From the NCBI GenBank assembly GCA_032595685.2, contig CP159373.1, positions 207,001 to 271,000 of the forward strand: a DNA stretch of 64,000 nt, read 5' to 3'. The stretch's first letter is position 1. Each line of letters begins with the position of its first letter. The DNA comes from Candidatus Electrothrix aestuarii (GTDB lineage Bacteria; Desulfobacterota; Desulfobulbia; Desulfobulbales; Desulfobulbaceae). The position numbers were made by a program, and so were the translations under genes. The notes under the pieces were generated by a model. That model was not told where the DNA came from, did no database searches, and saw only the letters and a program-made list of their open reading frames with translations. Below are positions 47,802 through 56,306 of the stretch, piece after piece.

Positions 47802-48038
47802 ATGAAGACAGCTGTTTCTATCCCAAATAAACTCTTTGATGCTGCGGATAATTATGCCAAGAAACATGGATTTTCGCGTAGCCACCTTTATGCGAAGGCC
47901 CTGGCAACATTTCTTGAACAACATCCGGCAGATTATATTACCGACCAACTCAACAAGGTTTATCCTGATGAATCGTCTCAGTTGGATCAGGTTGTTTTTG
48001 ATATGCAAATGAATACTATTGAGAAAGAAGAATGGTAA
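47802..48038 (+). CDS. Ribbon-helix-helix antitoxin (MazE/CopG-like)
   Basis: 78 residues: MKTAVSIPNKLFDAADNYAK then KHGFSRSHLYAKALATFLEQ, an RHH DNA-binding domain of the CopG/MazE type. The acidic C-terminus would neutralise the toxin. The gene overlaps the mazF-like gene by seven bases, the usual antitoxin-first order. It likely represses its own operon. Confidence 0.88.
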   Translation: MKTAVSIPNKLFDAADNYAKKHGFSRSHLYAKALATFLEQHPADYITDQLNKVYPDESSQLDQVVFDMQMNTIEKEEW

Positions 48039-48376
48039 TCAAGCGGGGGCAGATATGGTGGGCAGAGTTGCCCGATCCTGTCGGTTCAGGGCCAGGCTAT
48101 AGAAGACCGTTGCTGATTATTCAATCCAACGACTTTAATCGAAGCAATATCAATACGGTGATTGCGGCTGTTATAACCAGCAACCTACGCTTGGCAGAGG
48201 CACCGGGTAATGTTGTGCTTACACGCAAGGTTTCAAAGTTGAGCAAAAAAAGTGTGGTCAACGTATCTCAGCTCATCACTCTTGACAAAGTGTTGTGTAC
48301 AGAAAAAATACATGCTTTGCCAAGCGATGTCATGACTGAAATAGACAACGGAATCAGGACGATATTAAACCGTTAA
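48032..48376 (+). CDS. mazF: MazF/PemK-type toxin endoribonuclease
   Basis: 114 residues. VIKRGQIWWAELPDPVGSGP then GYRRPLLIIQSNDFN carries the conserved GxxRP with the catalytic Arg. The NVSQLITLDKVLCTEKI and the C-terminal helix are typical of the family. It cleaves mRNA at short sequence-specific sites. It pairs with the antitoxin just upstream. Confidence 0.9.
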   Translation: MVIKRGQIWWAELPDPVGSGPGYRRPLLIIQSNDFNRSNINTVIAAVITSNLRLAEAPGNVVLTRKVSKLSKKSVVNVSQLITLDKVLCTEKIHALPSDVMTEIDNGIRTILNR

Positions 48377-48460
48377 GGGCCAAGACAAAAGGGGACTGGC
48401 CACCTTTTTCCTGCTATTTGCCTTTTTATCACGATAGGGTAGAGTAAACGCATCCAAATA

Positions 48461-50115
48461 GATTGTCCTTAAAAACTCTCAGTGCGCTGATTTTAAATGA
48501 AAAAGCTGTAAAAATATTGTAAAATATGCATGTTTTTGACGTTCACCCCCTCATAAGGCATGCACATGATCAGGTACACCAGTGACAGACAGCTTACACT
48601 TGAAGGATTCAGCCTTCCGTTTGGAGGCAAACTGAACCCTGAAAACAGATGGATCAAATGGCATAAAGTTATTCCGTGGGATGAGTTCGCCATCAGATAT
48701 TACCGAACATTGGACCCGCGTCAGGGGCGACCTGCCAAAAATGCCAGATTGGTGATCGGCGCGTTAATCATTAAACATAAGCTGACGCTCAGTGACGAAG
48801 AAACCGTACTCCAGATTCAGGAGAACCCCTATCTTCAGTATTTTGTTGGGTTTTCTTCTTTTCAAGACAAGCAACCTCTAGCTCCCAGCCTGTTTGTTGA
48901 GATTCGAAAACGGATGGGAAAGGATGTCTTTTCTGCGTTTGAAGAAGTGATTTTGGAAAAACTTGCTCTCTCAAAGAAAAGTACGACAAATGAAGATGAG
49001 AAAGAGGATAAGGGTGAGGAAGAGCCCGTTGAAAATAAGGGGAAAATGCTTGTCGATGCAACGGTTGCTGAGCAAGCGATTCGTTACCCGACTGATCTGA
49101 GTTTACTCAACGAAGCCCGTGAGATTTCCGAGCAGCTGATTGATGATCTGTACAAACAGAGTGACTACCCCAAAAAGCCCAGGACATATCGGAGAGTTGC
49201 TCGCAAAAACTACCTGAACCTGGCTAAAAAAAAGAAACCAGGCAAAAAAATCTGCGGCGCGGACTTCGGCAGCAACTCCAGTACGTCCGAAGAAATCTGC
49301 GATATATTGATGAGTTGCTTGACAATGTTGGATCGGCATCTTTTCCACTTCCCCATCAGCAACAACGACAGTATTGGATCATTCAGCATGTGTATCGCCA
49401 GCAGGATGAGATGTACAAAAAACGAAAACGACGCTGCGATGACCGAATTGTTTCCATTGCCCAACCTCATGTACGACCAATAGTTCGTGGGAAAGCAGGT
49501 AAAAATGTGGAGTTCGGTGCCAAACTCAGCGTGAGCATGGTCGATGGTTTGGCTTTTGTTGATTATATCGGTTGGGATGCCTTCAACGAAGGCACGGATT
49601 TGCAGGCGCAGGTGGAAAACTACAAACGCCGAAATGGCTACTATCCTGCAGCAGTACTTGCTGATCAAATTTACGGAACAAGAGAAAATCGTAAATATCT
49701 CAAAGAGAAAGGTATTCGATTTGGTGGTAAACGAATGGGCAGGTCCCCGAAAGAGACAGAAGAAAACAAAGAACGTCTTCGGGAACTGAAAGCACAACGA
49801 ATTCGGGATAGTCGAGAACGGATCCCCATTGAGGGAAAATTTGGCCAAGGAAAAAACGGCTACCGACTCAACTACATCCGGGCAAAACTTCAGAGGACCT
49901 CTGAAGCATGGATTAACTGTATCTTCCTGGTCATGAATCTGATGGTTCTGCTCAGGAAGTTGCAGGAACAGCTTGAAAATTTATATCTTTCACGGTTTTT
50001 ACTTTTACGCAGCCAGCTGAATCATATTAGCGCTCGATTTTTTGCGTTCTTTGAACAAATGCCAAGGCAAGTCTTGCAGTATTGCCTGTATGAGAGGTTG
50101 GCTTTTTGAGGATGC
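48461..50115 (+). mobile_element. IS5/IS1182-type insertion sequence with 8-bp target duplication
   Basis: TCCAAATA stands on both sides (48453-48460 and 50116-50123). The sequence just outside, once joined, reads like the leader before the intact Rpn gene (46306-46376), so the empty site can be reconstructed. Ends are imperfect inverted repeats (GTCCTTAAAAAC versus ATCCTCAAAAAG, offset by one or two bases). Length is 1655 bp. Confidence 0.8.
48566..50109 (+). pseudogene. IS5/IS1182-type transposase with a frameshift at an A7 tract
   Basis: The first frame begins MIRYTSDRQLTLEGFSLPFG (DUF772-like N-terminus) and includes MLVDATVAEQAIRYPTDLSL with the first catalytic Asp. At seven A residues (about 49243-49250) the reading moves to the -1 frame: LRRGLRQQLQYVRRNLRYID and on to the second Asp (YYPAAVLADQIYGTRENRKY) and the Glu region (RIPIEGKFGQGKNGYRLNYI). 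The whole would be about 510 residues. Confidence 0.82.
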
Positions 50116-50168
50116 TCCAAATACACGCAGTAACCAGAATCGCAAAAAACTGCCCATCCGCCAAAACC

Positions 50169-51283
50169 ATGCCCACCAAAGAACGCTACATCAACCTGTT
50201 CACCGATTACGGCTTCAAAAAGATCTTCGGCGAAGAACCCAACAAGAACCTGCTCCTGGATTTCCTCAACGAGTTACTCAAAGAGGAACAGGGAGAAATC
50301 CGGGATCTCACCTACCTGAAGACCGAACAGCTCGGCGACACCGATATCGACCGCAAGGCAATCTTCGACCTCTACTGCGAGAATGAACGCGGTGAGAAAT
50401 TCATTGTCGAACTCCAGAAGAGCAAACAGAATTTCTTCAAAGACCGCGCCCTCTACTACTCCACCTTCCCCATCCGCGAACAGGCGGAACGGGGTGACTG
50501 GAATTTCAAGCTCAAGGCCGTTTATACCGTGGCAATCCTGGACTTTGTCTTTGACGAGGATAAGAATCAGCCGGAAAAGTACCGCTATGATGTCAAGCTG
50601 TCAGATATTGAAACAAATAGGGTGCGGCTCTTCTGTTTTGATGTTAACATATTTATAATATATCAATTGTAGATTTCAAATTGAGTGTTACTCGCTCGAA
50701 CTGCTCTACTTTTAATCCGGTAAAAATAGACCCCATAATTACCACCACATTAACAGGAGCAGTTTAGACAAATAGCACTTAAAGTGAAATGAAGTATTGG
50801 CACTTTTTCAATACCCTAGCTTTGATTTAGAAGAGCCGCACCCAAACAAATAAGGTCTTCTATGATAAACTGACCTTTATCTACCTGGAGATGCCCAAAT
50901 TCACCAAGGAGCTGGACGAACTGACCACCCGGTTTGACAAGTGGCTCTACGTTATCAGGAATCTCAACCGGCTGGAGCGGATACCGGACACCTTACGGGA
51001 ACAGGTGTTTGAGCAGCTTTTTGCCACAGCAGAGATTGCCCGCTTTACCCCGGAACAAGTTCTTTCCTACGAGAAGAGCCTGAAGTATTATCGCGATATG
51101 AAAAACTCGCTTGACACGGCATTTGATGAGGGAAAAGAAGAGGGAATAGCCGAAAACCAGCGAAAAATAGTTATTAGAGGACTGAAGCAGGGATTTGATA
51201 AAAAATTAATATCTGACTTGACGGGATTAACGATTGAAGAGATTGATAAAATCGCAGAGAAGCTCCATGAAGATAAGCCATAA
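50169..51283 (+). pseudogene. Rpn-family nuclease, copy cut by a MITE
   Basis: It starts MPTKERYINLFTDYGFKKIF and is nearly identical to the intact copy at 46377 up to DIETN. It is then interrupted by 224 bases plus a 9-base duplication and resumes KVFYDKLTFIYLEMPKFTKE to the stop at 51283. Removing the insertion gives one open frame of about 293 residues. The upstream flank (CGCAGTAACC...CAAAACC) is shared with the first copy. Confidence 0.9.
50620..50843. mobile_element. 224-bp MITE
   Basis: 15-bp perfect terminal inverted repeats GGGTGCGGCTCTTCT and its complement are flanked by the direct repeat AAACAAATA (50611-50619 and 50844-50852). The interior is AT-rich and codes for nothing. The intact paralogue at 46377 carries the empty site. 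No transposase with matching ends is in this window, so the helper element is elsewhere. The family is not assigned. Confidence 0.93.
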
Positions 51284-51911
51284 GGATGCTTATAATGCCG
51301 ACTAAAGTGAATAATCAGGGTTAAACCTCAATTTACCACTCATAACCTTGACCGATCGCCCACTCCTCTGGTTCACTTCAATCAGCCAACAATCCTGTTC
51401 CCTTGTCCCAAATATCCTTTCCTCTCACTGATCATCACACAACATGCCCTGCCACTTCATAAAATCAGACAGTTGCAGCTTGAAACGACTGATATTGCCT
51501 TCATGAATTTTGGCACGATTTGTTAGTATCGCGCCCCAAAAAGGTCATATCAAGAATGGAGACATAGTGCATGTGAGCATTGATTCGATAGTCAGTGTCC
51601 ACTCTGGAAACTCCGAAGATTGATTCACTGTCCCCCAGGAGATTTTCTACGATATCCTGGAACACAACAGGTGAGAGAAGAGCCACTCGACGAGTAACAT
51701 CGCGAAAAATCGCACTCAAGTGATCTTTATATGAGAAAAAAAACGTCCTTTACAACTCAAGTTTGGTTGACCTAAAAATCTCTTCAAGGTAAACTAAGCA
51801 CGAGATAAATTACATCTCCACTCTTTCTTGACCAACCTGTCAACGAATTACATTTCCGTTTTAATTGCCACACCATCCATTAACAGAAAATAAGAGAGGT
51901 TTACCTTAACG
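51284..51911. other. Intergenic region upstream of the Tat protein
   Basis: 628 bases. Apart from a candidate promoter at 51767-51795 I see no supported gene. A 72-codon minus-strand frame at 51501-51719 has no ribosome site and no family I recognise; it may be a transposase remnant. Confidence 0.4.
51767..51795 (+). promoter_or_regulatory. Candidate sigma70 promoter for the Tat/PqqD/HprK-like cluster
   Basis: TTGACC and TAAACT are 17 bases apart. Transcription would begin about 110 bases before the ATG at 51912. It is the best match in the upstream region but has no other support. Confidence 0.4.
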
Positions 51912-52679
51912 ATGCCCATTAACGAAACAGAGCACCTCAACAATGATACAGCCGATCAGTCTCTGCAACCCGTCGACCAAGAGCAGAACATCAGCAGAAG
52001 AGCAATCATTAAAAAAATTGCTGTTGGAAGTGCAGCTCTGGCCGGATGCAGCATACTGCCGGAAAAATGGACAGCCCCTATTATGGAATTTGGTGCCCTT
52101 CCTGCCCATGCCGTGACCTCCGGGGAACTCATAGAAGCCCTGGAGGCTGTTACAGCAAAATCAGAAACAACCACAGCAAGTGATGAGGACACTGTTACAG
52201 CGGCGCCCCAAGCCGTAAGCGCCCAAAAGGCTCAAACCAGCAGCTCAACAGGAACAGGAAAATTTAGTTTGGCTTTTTACCAAACCGTCATGGCCTGTGC
52301 TAGTTGCGGTATATGGTTTGACTCAGCAAAGCTTGTGGTTGAGCACAGCGCAGGTACTTTCACCAGTTCGCAATCTGGTTCTCTACTGATTAAAAGAACA
52401 CGGGGACCGGGCTATTTCAATGCCAATATGAGTTCTATCCCAGCATCTGCAACGATCCGTAAGGCCACCTTGATTATGTCGCTCAATGCGCATGAGGGGA
52501 TTGCCAATTCTGACAACAGAAGCGTTATTGAGGCCTATGACTATTCCAGCGGCAGCAAAGGTAATTTTGTGAGAACCATAACCGCAGCGGGTGATATCAA
52601 AGGGAGAGGATACAGCAAGAGCAACCCCCATGTACCCATTGATTTTACCAGCTATGCCAAACAGGTACATGGACAATAA
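51912..52679 (+). CDS. Tat-signal protein with DNRLRE-like C-terminal domain
   Basis: 255 residues. SRRAIIKKIAVGSAALAGCS (residues 28-47) is a twin-arginine signal, followed by WTAPIMEFGALPAHA, a motif often seen at the N-termini of proteins next to HprK-related/PqqD genes. A Ser/Thr/Ala linker (70-120) leads to FYQTVMACASCGIWFDSAKL and a beta-rich part (MSSIPASATIRKATLIM, then DNRSVIEAYDYSS) like DNRLRE domains of secreted proteins. It may be the substrate of the three genes downstream. Function unknown. Confidence 0.7.
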   Translation: MPINETEHLNNDTADQSLQPVDQEQNISRRAIIKKIAVGSAALAGCSILPEKWTAPIMEFGALPAHAVTSGELIEALEAVTAKSETTTASDEDTVTAAPQAVSAQKAQTSSSTGTGKFSLAFYQTVMACASCGIWFDSAKLVVEHSAGTFTSSQSGSLLIKRTRGPGYFNANMSSIPASATIRKATLIMSLNAHEGIANSDNRSVIEAYDYSSGSKGNFVRTITAAGDIKGRGYSKSNPHVPIDFTSYAKQVHGQ

Positions 52680-52739
52680 TACAGGAGGCCATTTGGAAAA
52701 GGTTCACCCTGCCGATACTCCCAGCGAAAAAGGTAGCCG

Positions 52740-53036
52740 ATGAATAAAGACAGCATTATTACCCTGGAAGCGGACTATCTGCTTGAGAAGATTGAGAACG
52801 AGATTACCGTGTATCACCCATCTCTCACCACCTCGATCTATCTCAACGAAAGCGGTGCGGTCATCTGGGAGCTCTGTGATGGCAAAAGAACCATCGCTGA
52901 AATTATCGATATTTTGGTCGCAGCCTATCCAGAAAACGCTGAGTCTATCGAAGCAGATGTGCTGGACATTATTGGCAGGCTGGTTGATAAAAACATTGCC
53001 CGCCTCAGGCAGGAAAACAAGGCACCATCCTGTTAA
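52740..53036 (+). CDS. PqqD-family peptide chaperone-like protein
   Basis: 98 residues with the PqqD fold: YHPSLTTSIYLNESGAVIWE then LCDGKRTIAEIIDILVAAYP. PqqD-like proteins bind leader peptides for radical SAM and other RiPP enzymes. PQQ itself is not made here (no pqqA/B/C/E). Together with the HprK-like kinase it matches the NCBIfam notion of an HPr-rel-A system PqqD. It begins 61 bases after the Tat gene. Confidence 0.82.
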   Translation: MNKDSIITLEADYLLEKIENEITVYHPSLTTSIYLNESGAVIWELCDGKRTIAEIIDILVAAYPENAESIEADVLDIIGRLVDKNIARLRQENKAPSC

Positions 53037-53048
53037 TGCAAAAGGCTC

Positions 53049-53906
53049 ATGCCTGAATATCCCATTCAATTTGCCGGAACAACGGTCACGATCATCTACG
53101 AAGAGGAAGAGGTTTATCGTTTCCTCGCCTTCCTCTTCGCAGATGTGCATTGTTGCACAGGTGGAGTTCCCGCTACACGCCTGATATTTGCCCGCCAGGA
53201 CGACGGACAGTACACCCTAAGTATCAATGAGGAGCGGCGGTACACGGGCCGCCTTGGGGTACAATGTGCCGCGATCTTATTTGATCTGGTTATCTTTAAC
53301 CTCCTCAAAGACAACAGCTCCGGGGTTGCGGTGCATGCTGGCGCTGTTGTCGCACAAGAGCAGAATAAGGACCGCGTCATCTTACTGCCTGGAGCGAGCG
53401 GATCTGGGAAAAGCAATTTGTCTGCCTGGCTGACTGCTCAGGGCCATTCCTACCTGACAGACGAGCTTGTCTTTTTCCCCACTGAGCAACCGGAGCAGCT
53501 TCTTCCTTTTACCCGACCATTCTGCATAAAATCCGCAGCCGTGGAAGTCATCAACAAACTGCTCCCGCATAATCCGCCATTCTCCCCTCTACAAGACGAG
53601 CAGGGAGCTGTCGTGCCACATCGAGCACTCAATCCGCTCTATACCGGCATATCGGCTCCACCCGGCTTGATACTCTTCCCAACCTATACAGCTGAAACCA
53701 CTCTTCGTATAGAAAAAATCTCAGGTGCCCGGGCAGCCTCATTGCTCATGGCCTGTCATGTCAACGCACGCAACCTCTCGGGCCACGGTTTTCAGCAGGT
53801 AGTACAACTTGCCCGATCAACACCAGCTTACCGACTGAGCTACAGCAGCTTTGCGGGCCTCAAGGATGCGCTGGACGATCTTATGAGCTCGTTACAGAGC
53901 TCGTAG
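53049..53906 (+). CDS. HprK-related kinase (HPr-rel-A type)
   Basis: 285 residues. The Walker A motif GASGSGKS is at 115-122 and the AVHAGAV strand at 94-100, as in HPr kinase-like proteins. Later segments (SYLTDELVFFP) fit the HprK DxELVF pattern. No HPr gene is nearby, so the target is unknown; it may phosphorylate or adenylate a peptide. It lies 12 bases behind the PqqD gene. Confidence 0.82.
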   Translation: MPEYPIQFAGTTVTIIYEEEEVYRFLAFLFADVHCCTGGVPATRLIFARQDDGQYTLSINEERRYTGRLGVQCAAILFDLVIFNLLKDNSSGVAVHAGAVVAQEQNKDRVILLPGASGSGKSNLSAWLTAQGHSYLTDELVFFPTEQPEQLLPFTRPFCIKSAAVEVINKLLPHNPPFSPLQDEQGAVVPHRALNPLYTGISAPPGLILFPTYTAETTLRIEKISGARAASLLMACHVNARNLSGHGFQQVVQLARSTPAYRLSYSSFAGLKDALDDLMSSLQSS

Positions 53907-53921
53907 GGAGTTCCTAAGTAG

Positions 53922-55106
53922 ATGATCCAGGCTATCCTTGCACTCTGCGCCCGTGATTTGAGCCATGCCACCATGCTTACCCAGCTGGATCAATCTCTTG
54001 CTGCATTTCAGAGGCATGGAGGCTCCTGGAGCCAACTGATCCGGGAGGCGGAAAGGCAAGGCGTCGCCCCTTTGCTCTATAAGCACACCCGCTTACTGAA
54101 CTACGCCATACCAGTCAATGAGCGACGCATGCTCCAAGGCCTGTACTTGCGGAACCGGCATTCCAATCGCATCAGAAACAAGGCGGTTCAAGAGATTCTT
54201 CACCTCTGTTCCCAACAAGGTACCCCTCTCCTTCTCGTCAAGGGGATCGCCCTGGCCAATTTCGCCTATGATGAAATCGGGCTGCGCCCTATGCGGGACA
54301 TTGATCTTCTCATACACAAAGACGATATTGGCAAAGTTAAGGATATTCTTTACCAGCTTGGCTATAGGCCTGATGAAAAGCATGCTGTCCCGGATGACTA
54401 TTACCATCTTACCCCGATGAACAAAAACATTGACGGGCTTCCGGTAAGCATGGAGGTCCATCACAACCTACTCCCCTTTCATCCCCAATATCCCTTATGG
54501 CCCCTGGAAAAGTCTTACAACACAGCTTGGGAATTTAAGATTAATGGCATTACAGCTCGCACACTCAACCTGGAAGACACCTTATGGTACGTGTACCTGC
54601 ATGGCTTCCGGGCACCTCTGACCTATGAGCCATTCAGGCTTGTCCATGTTGCCGACCTGGTCACCCTTGTTGAAAAATTCTCTGACAAGATAGACTGGCA
54701 AAGCCCCAGCAAAGAGATGCGCATCCTTGGCAATGCACTCTCCTGCTTGCACCACCTTACCCCGTGGCCCCAGCATATCCGCGAAGAGGTTAAGCTGAAC
54801 ATACCTGATCGCCCACAGCGCGTTGGCTTCCCTTATGAAGGCTGGCCTCTACGAAAAATACAAAAAACACCGTGGGCAAAGCTGCCACAGCTTGCCCGAA
54901 AAACCCTCTGGCCGTCTCAGTGGTGGGTGCAGCTTTATTATGGTCATATGCAGGGACGTGGTTATTGGAAGGCACGATGCATTGATCATCCACGCATGCT
55001 GTGGCGATGGATCAAGGCCTATTGGCATGCACATCGCACAGCACTACTGCCCACCGAGACCGAAATTCCGCAAAGCCGTTCGAAAGGCATTAGCAGGGCT
55101 GAATAA
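53922..55106 (+). CDS. NTP_transf_5-type nucleotidyltransferase-fold protein
   Basis: 394 residues. The motif TPLLLVKGIALANFAYDEIG then LRPMRDIDLLI (DxD at 126-128) marks the PF14907 family, which often lies beside HprK-related and PqqD genes. The active site Asp pair is present. It may nucleotidylate the Tat protein or a partner (inference). It starts 15 bases after the kinase gene; its last 63 bases overlap a convergent gene. Confidence 0.85.
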   Translation: MIQAILALCARDLSHATMLTQLDQSLAAFQRHGGSWSQLIREAERQGVAPLLYKHTRLLNYAIPVNERRMLQGLYLRNRHSNRIRNKAVQEILHLCSQQGTPLLLVKGIALANFAYDEIGLRPMRDIDLLIHKDDIGKVKDILYQLGYRPDEKHAVPDDYYHLTPMNKNIDGLPVSMEVHHNLLPFHPQYPLWPLEKSYNTAWEFKINGITARTLNLEDTLWYVYLHGFRAPLTYEPFRLVHVADLVTLVEKFSDKIDWQSPSKEMRILGNALSCLHHLTPWPQHIREEVKLNIPDRPQRVGFPYEGWPLRKIQKTPWAKLPQLARKTLWPSQWWVQLYYGHMQGRGYWKARCIDHPRMLWRWIKAYWHAHRTALLPTETEIPQSRSKGISRAE

Positions 55107-55415
55107 GGCATCGCCGACAATAATAGCATAGCCAAACCAGTGAAAAAAAGTCGGCGTTTCCTGGAGGGAAAAATACATATAGGTCAGCAAGGCCGTAGAG
55201 ACAATCAGGGCGATGACAGAAAAGGTGGTATCCAGCAGAAAGGACACTAAACCAATATCCCCAGACTTGACAAACTCGATAAAGAGCACCACCACCACCA
55301 AGCCGATAAAGGTATATCCAGAAGGCCCTTCCAAAGAAAAATTAAGCCGGTACGCCACCAAGAGATAGATGATAGGGGTAAAAATCCAGGGAAACCTTCC
55401 CAATGTTTTTAGCAT
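55044..55415 (-). CDS. Small four-helix membrane protein, unknown
   Basis: 123 residues from ATG CTA AAA (GGAG seven bases upstream; a TTG start four codons earlier is worse). Four hydrophobic helices are visible: IFTPIIYLLVAYRLNF, GYTFIGLVVVVLFIEFV, DTTFSVIALIVSTALLTYMY and the FHWFGYAIIVGDALF segment. It overlaps the nucleotidyltransferase gene tail-to-tail by 63 bases. I do not recognise the family. Confidence 0.65.
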   Translation of the reverse strand: MLKTLGRFPWIFTPIIYLLVAYRLNFSLEGPSGYTFIGLVVVVLFIEFVKSGDIGLVSFLLDTTFSVIALIVSTALLTYMYFSLQETPTFFHWFGYAIIVGDALFSPANAFRTALRNFGLGGQ

Positions 55416-56306
55416 GGAACTCTCCAATTATTCAATTCATTGCGCGAATACGGCGAGCCACTCTCCACAGCTCACCAAGATAAGTGTGCAGAAACACACC
55501 AAGGTAGCAGAAACGTCTCTTTGTCCAGATGTCCAGATAGTGAAGACGTCAATCTGATAAATTTTAATGCATCTCCCATAACGTGTAAATAGCTTTACCC
55601 GTCAATTCATCGGAATATCCCATCAGGAACTGGGGAGATACCGTATACAAGGTATGTAACCCACTTCCGAGCCCTTTCTTTTTCAGCTCAATCTCGATAT
55701 AGTATACTTTGGCGTTACCCAAGTACTGGCAGCTCCTTTTTCGTGGCCCTGCAACTCTTTTGAGCGATCGCTTGTAAAATAGCCCCCGACTCCATGCGCA
55801 CAACAAAGATTTGGGAGAATATCAATCAACTAAAAAGAATATCAAGTATTAAATTTATTATATTTCAAGAAAAATTTTCCAAACTTTTTTTTTTGGTATA
55901 CTATAATTTCAACATGTTAAAAGTTTATAATTTTTTAAACAGTAATGTATTGGGGGTTACGTAGTTGACAGAAATCAGTTACTATGCCAATGAAACGAGA
56001 CAAGTCTAACAAGAGGCAGAAACTTTCTTTTTCCAATAAAATTGGAGCTATAAAATCAATTAAAAAAATAACAGTTCAATATAAAATTATTTTCCCGAAC
56101 AGACAGACCTGTTGGAGACAAAGAATACAGCTTTAGATTTTTACAAACGATCAACACTCTGGGATTGAGATATGGTATGGAAACAGAATTCGGCTCTTAT
56201 CAGCTGGAACTATTCAATGAAAACGGAGACGCCGAAATCGAATCCACTATGTAGACCAGACAAGCTCAACCTGTCAGTATTGTATTAAATTCCAGGGTAT
56301 TGAAAG
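55416..56306. other. Intergenic region with gene remnants
   Basis: Of these 891 bases, 55564-55806 (minus) has an open frame with no ribosome site. 56090-56253 (plus) reads RTDRPVGDKEYSFRFLQTIN then TLGLRYGMETEFGSYQLELF without a start codon, so it looks like the tail of a decayed gene. The stretch 55850-55930 is very AT-rich with a TATAAT at about 55901, a possible promoter for the transporter. Confidence 0.4.

Noticed and set aside
51501-51719. 72-codon minus-strand open frame in the gap before the Tat gene
   Set aside because: No ribosome site and no recognisable family; perhaps a transposase remnant, not enough to call.
52740-53036. PQQ biosynthesis
   Set aside because: Only a PqqD-like gene is present; no precursor PqqA, PqqB, PqqC or PqqE, and the neighbours point to the HPr-rel-A type.
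55564-55806. 80-codon minus-strand open frame
   Set aside because: Lacks start context and homologous features; likely decay product.
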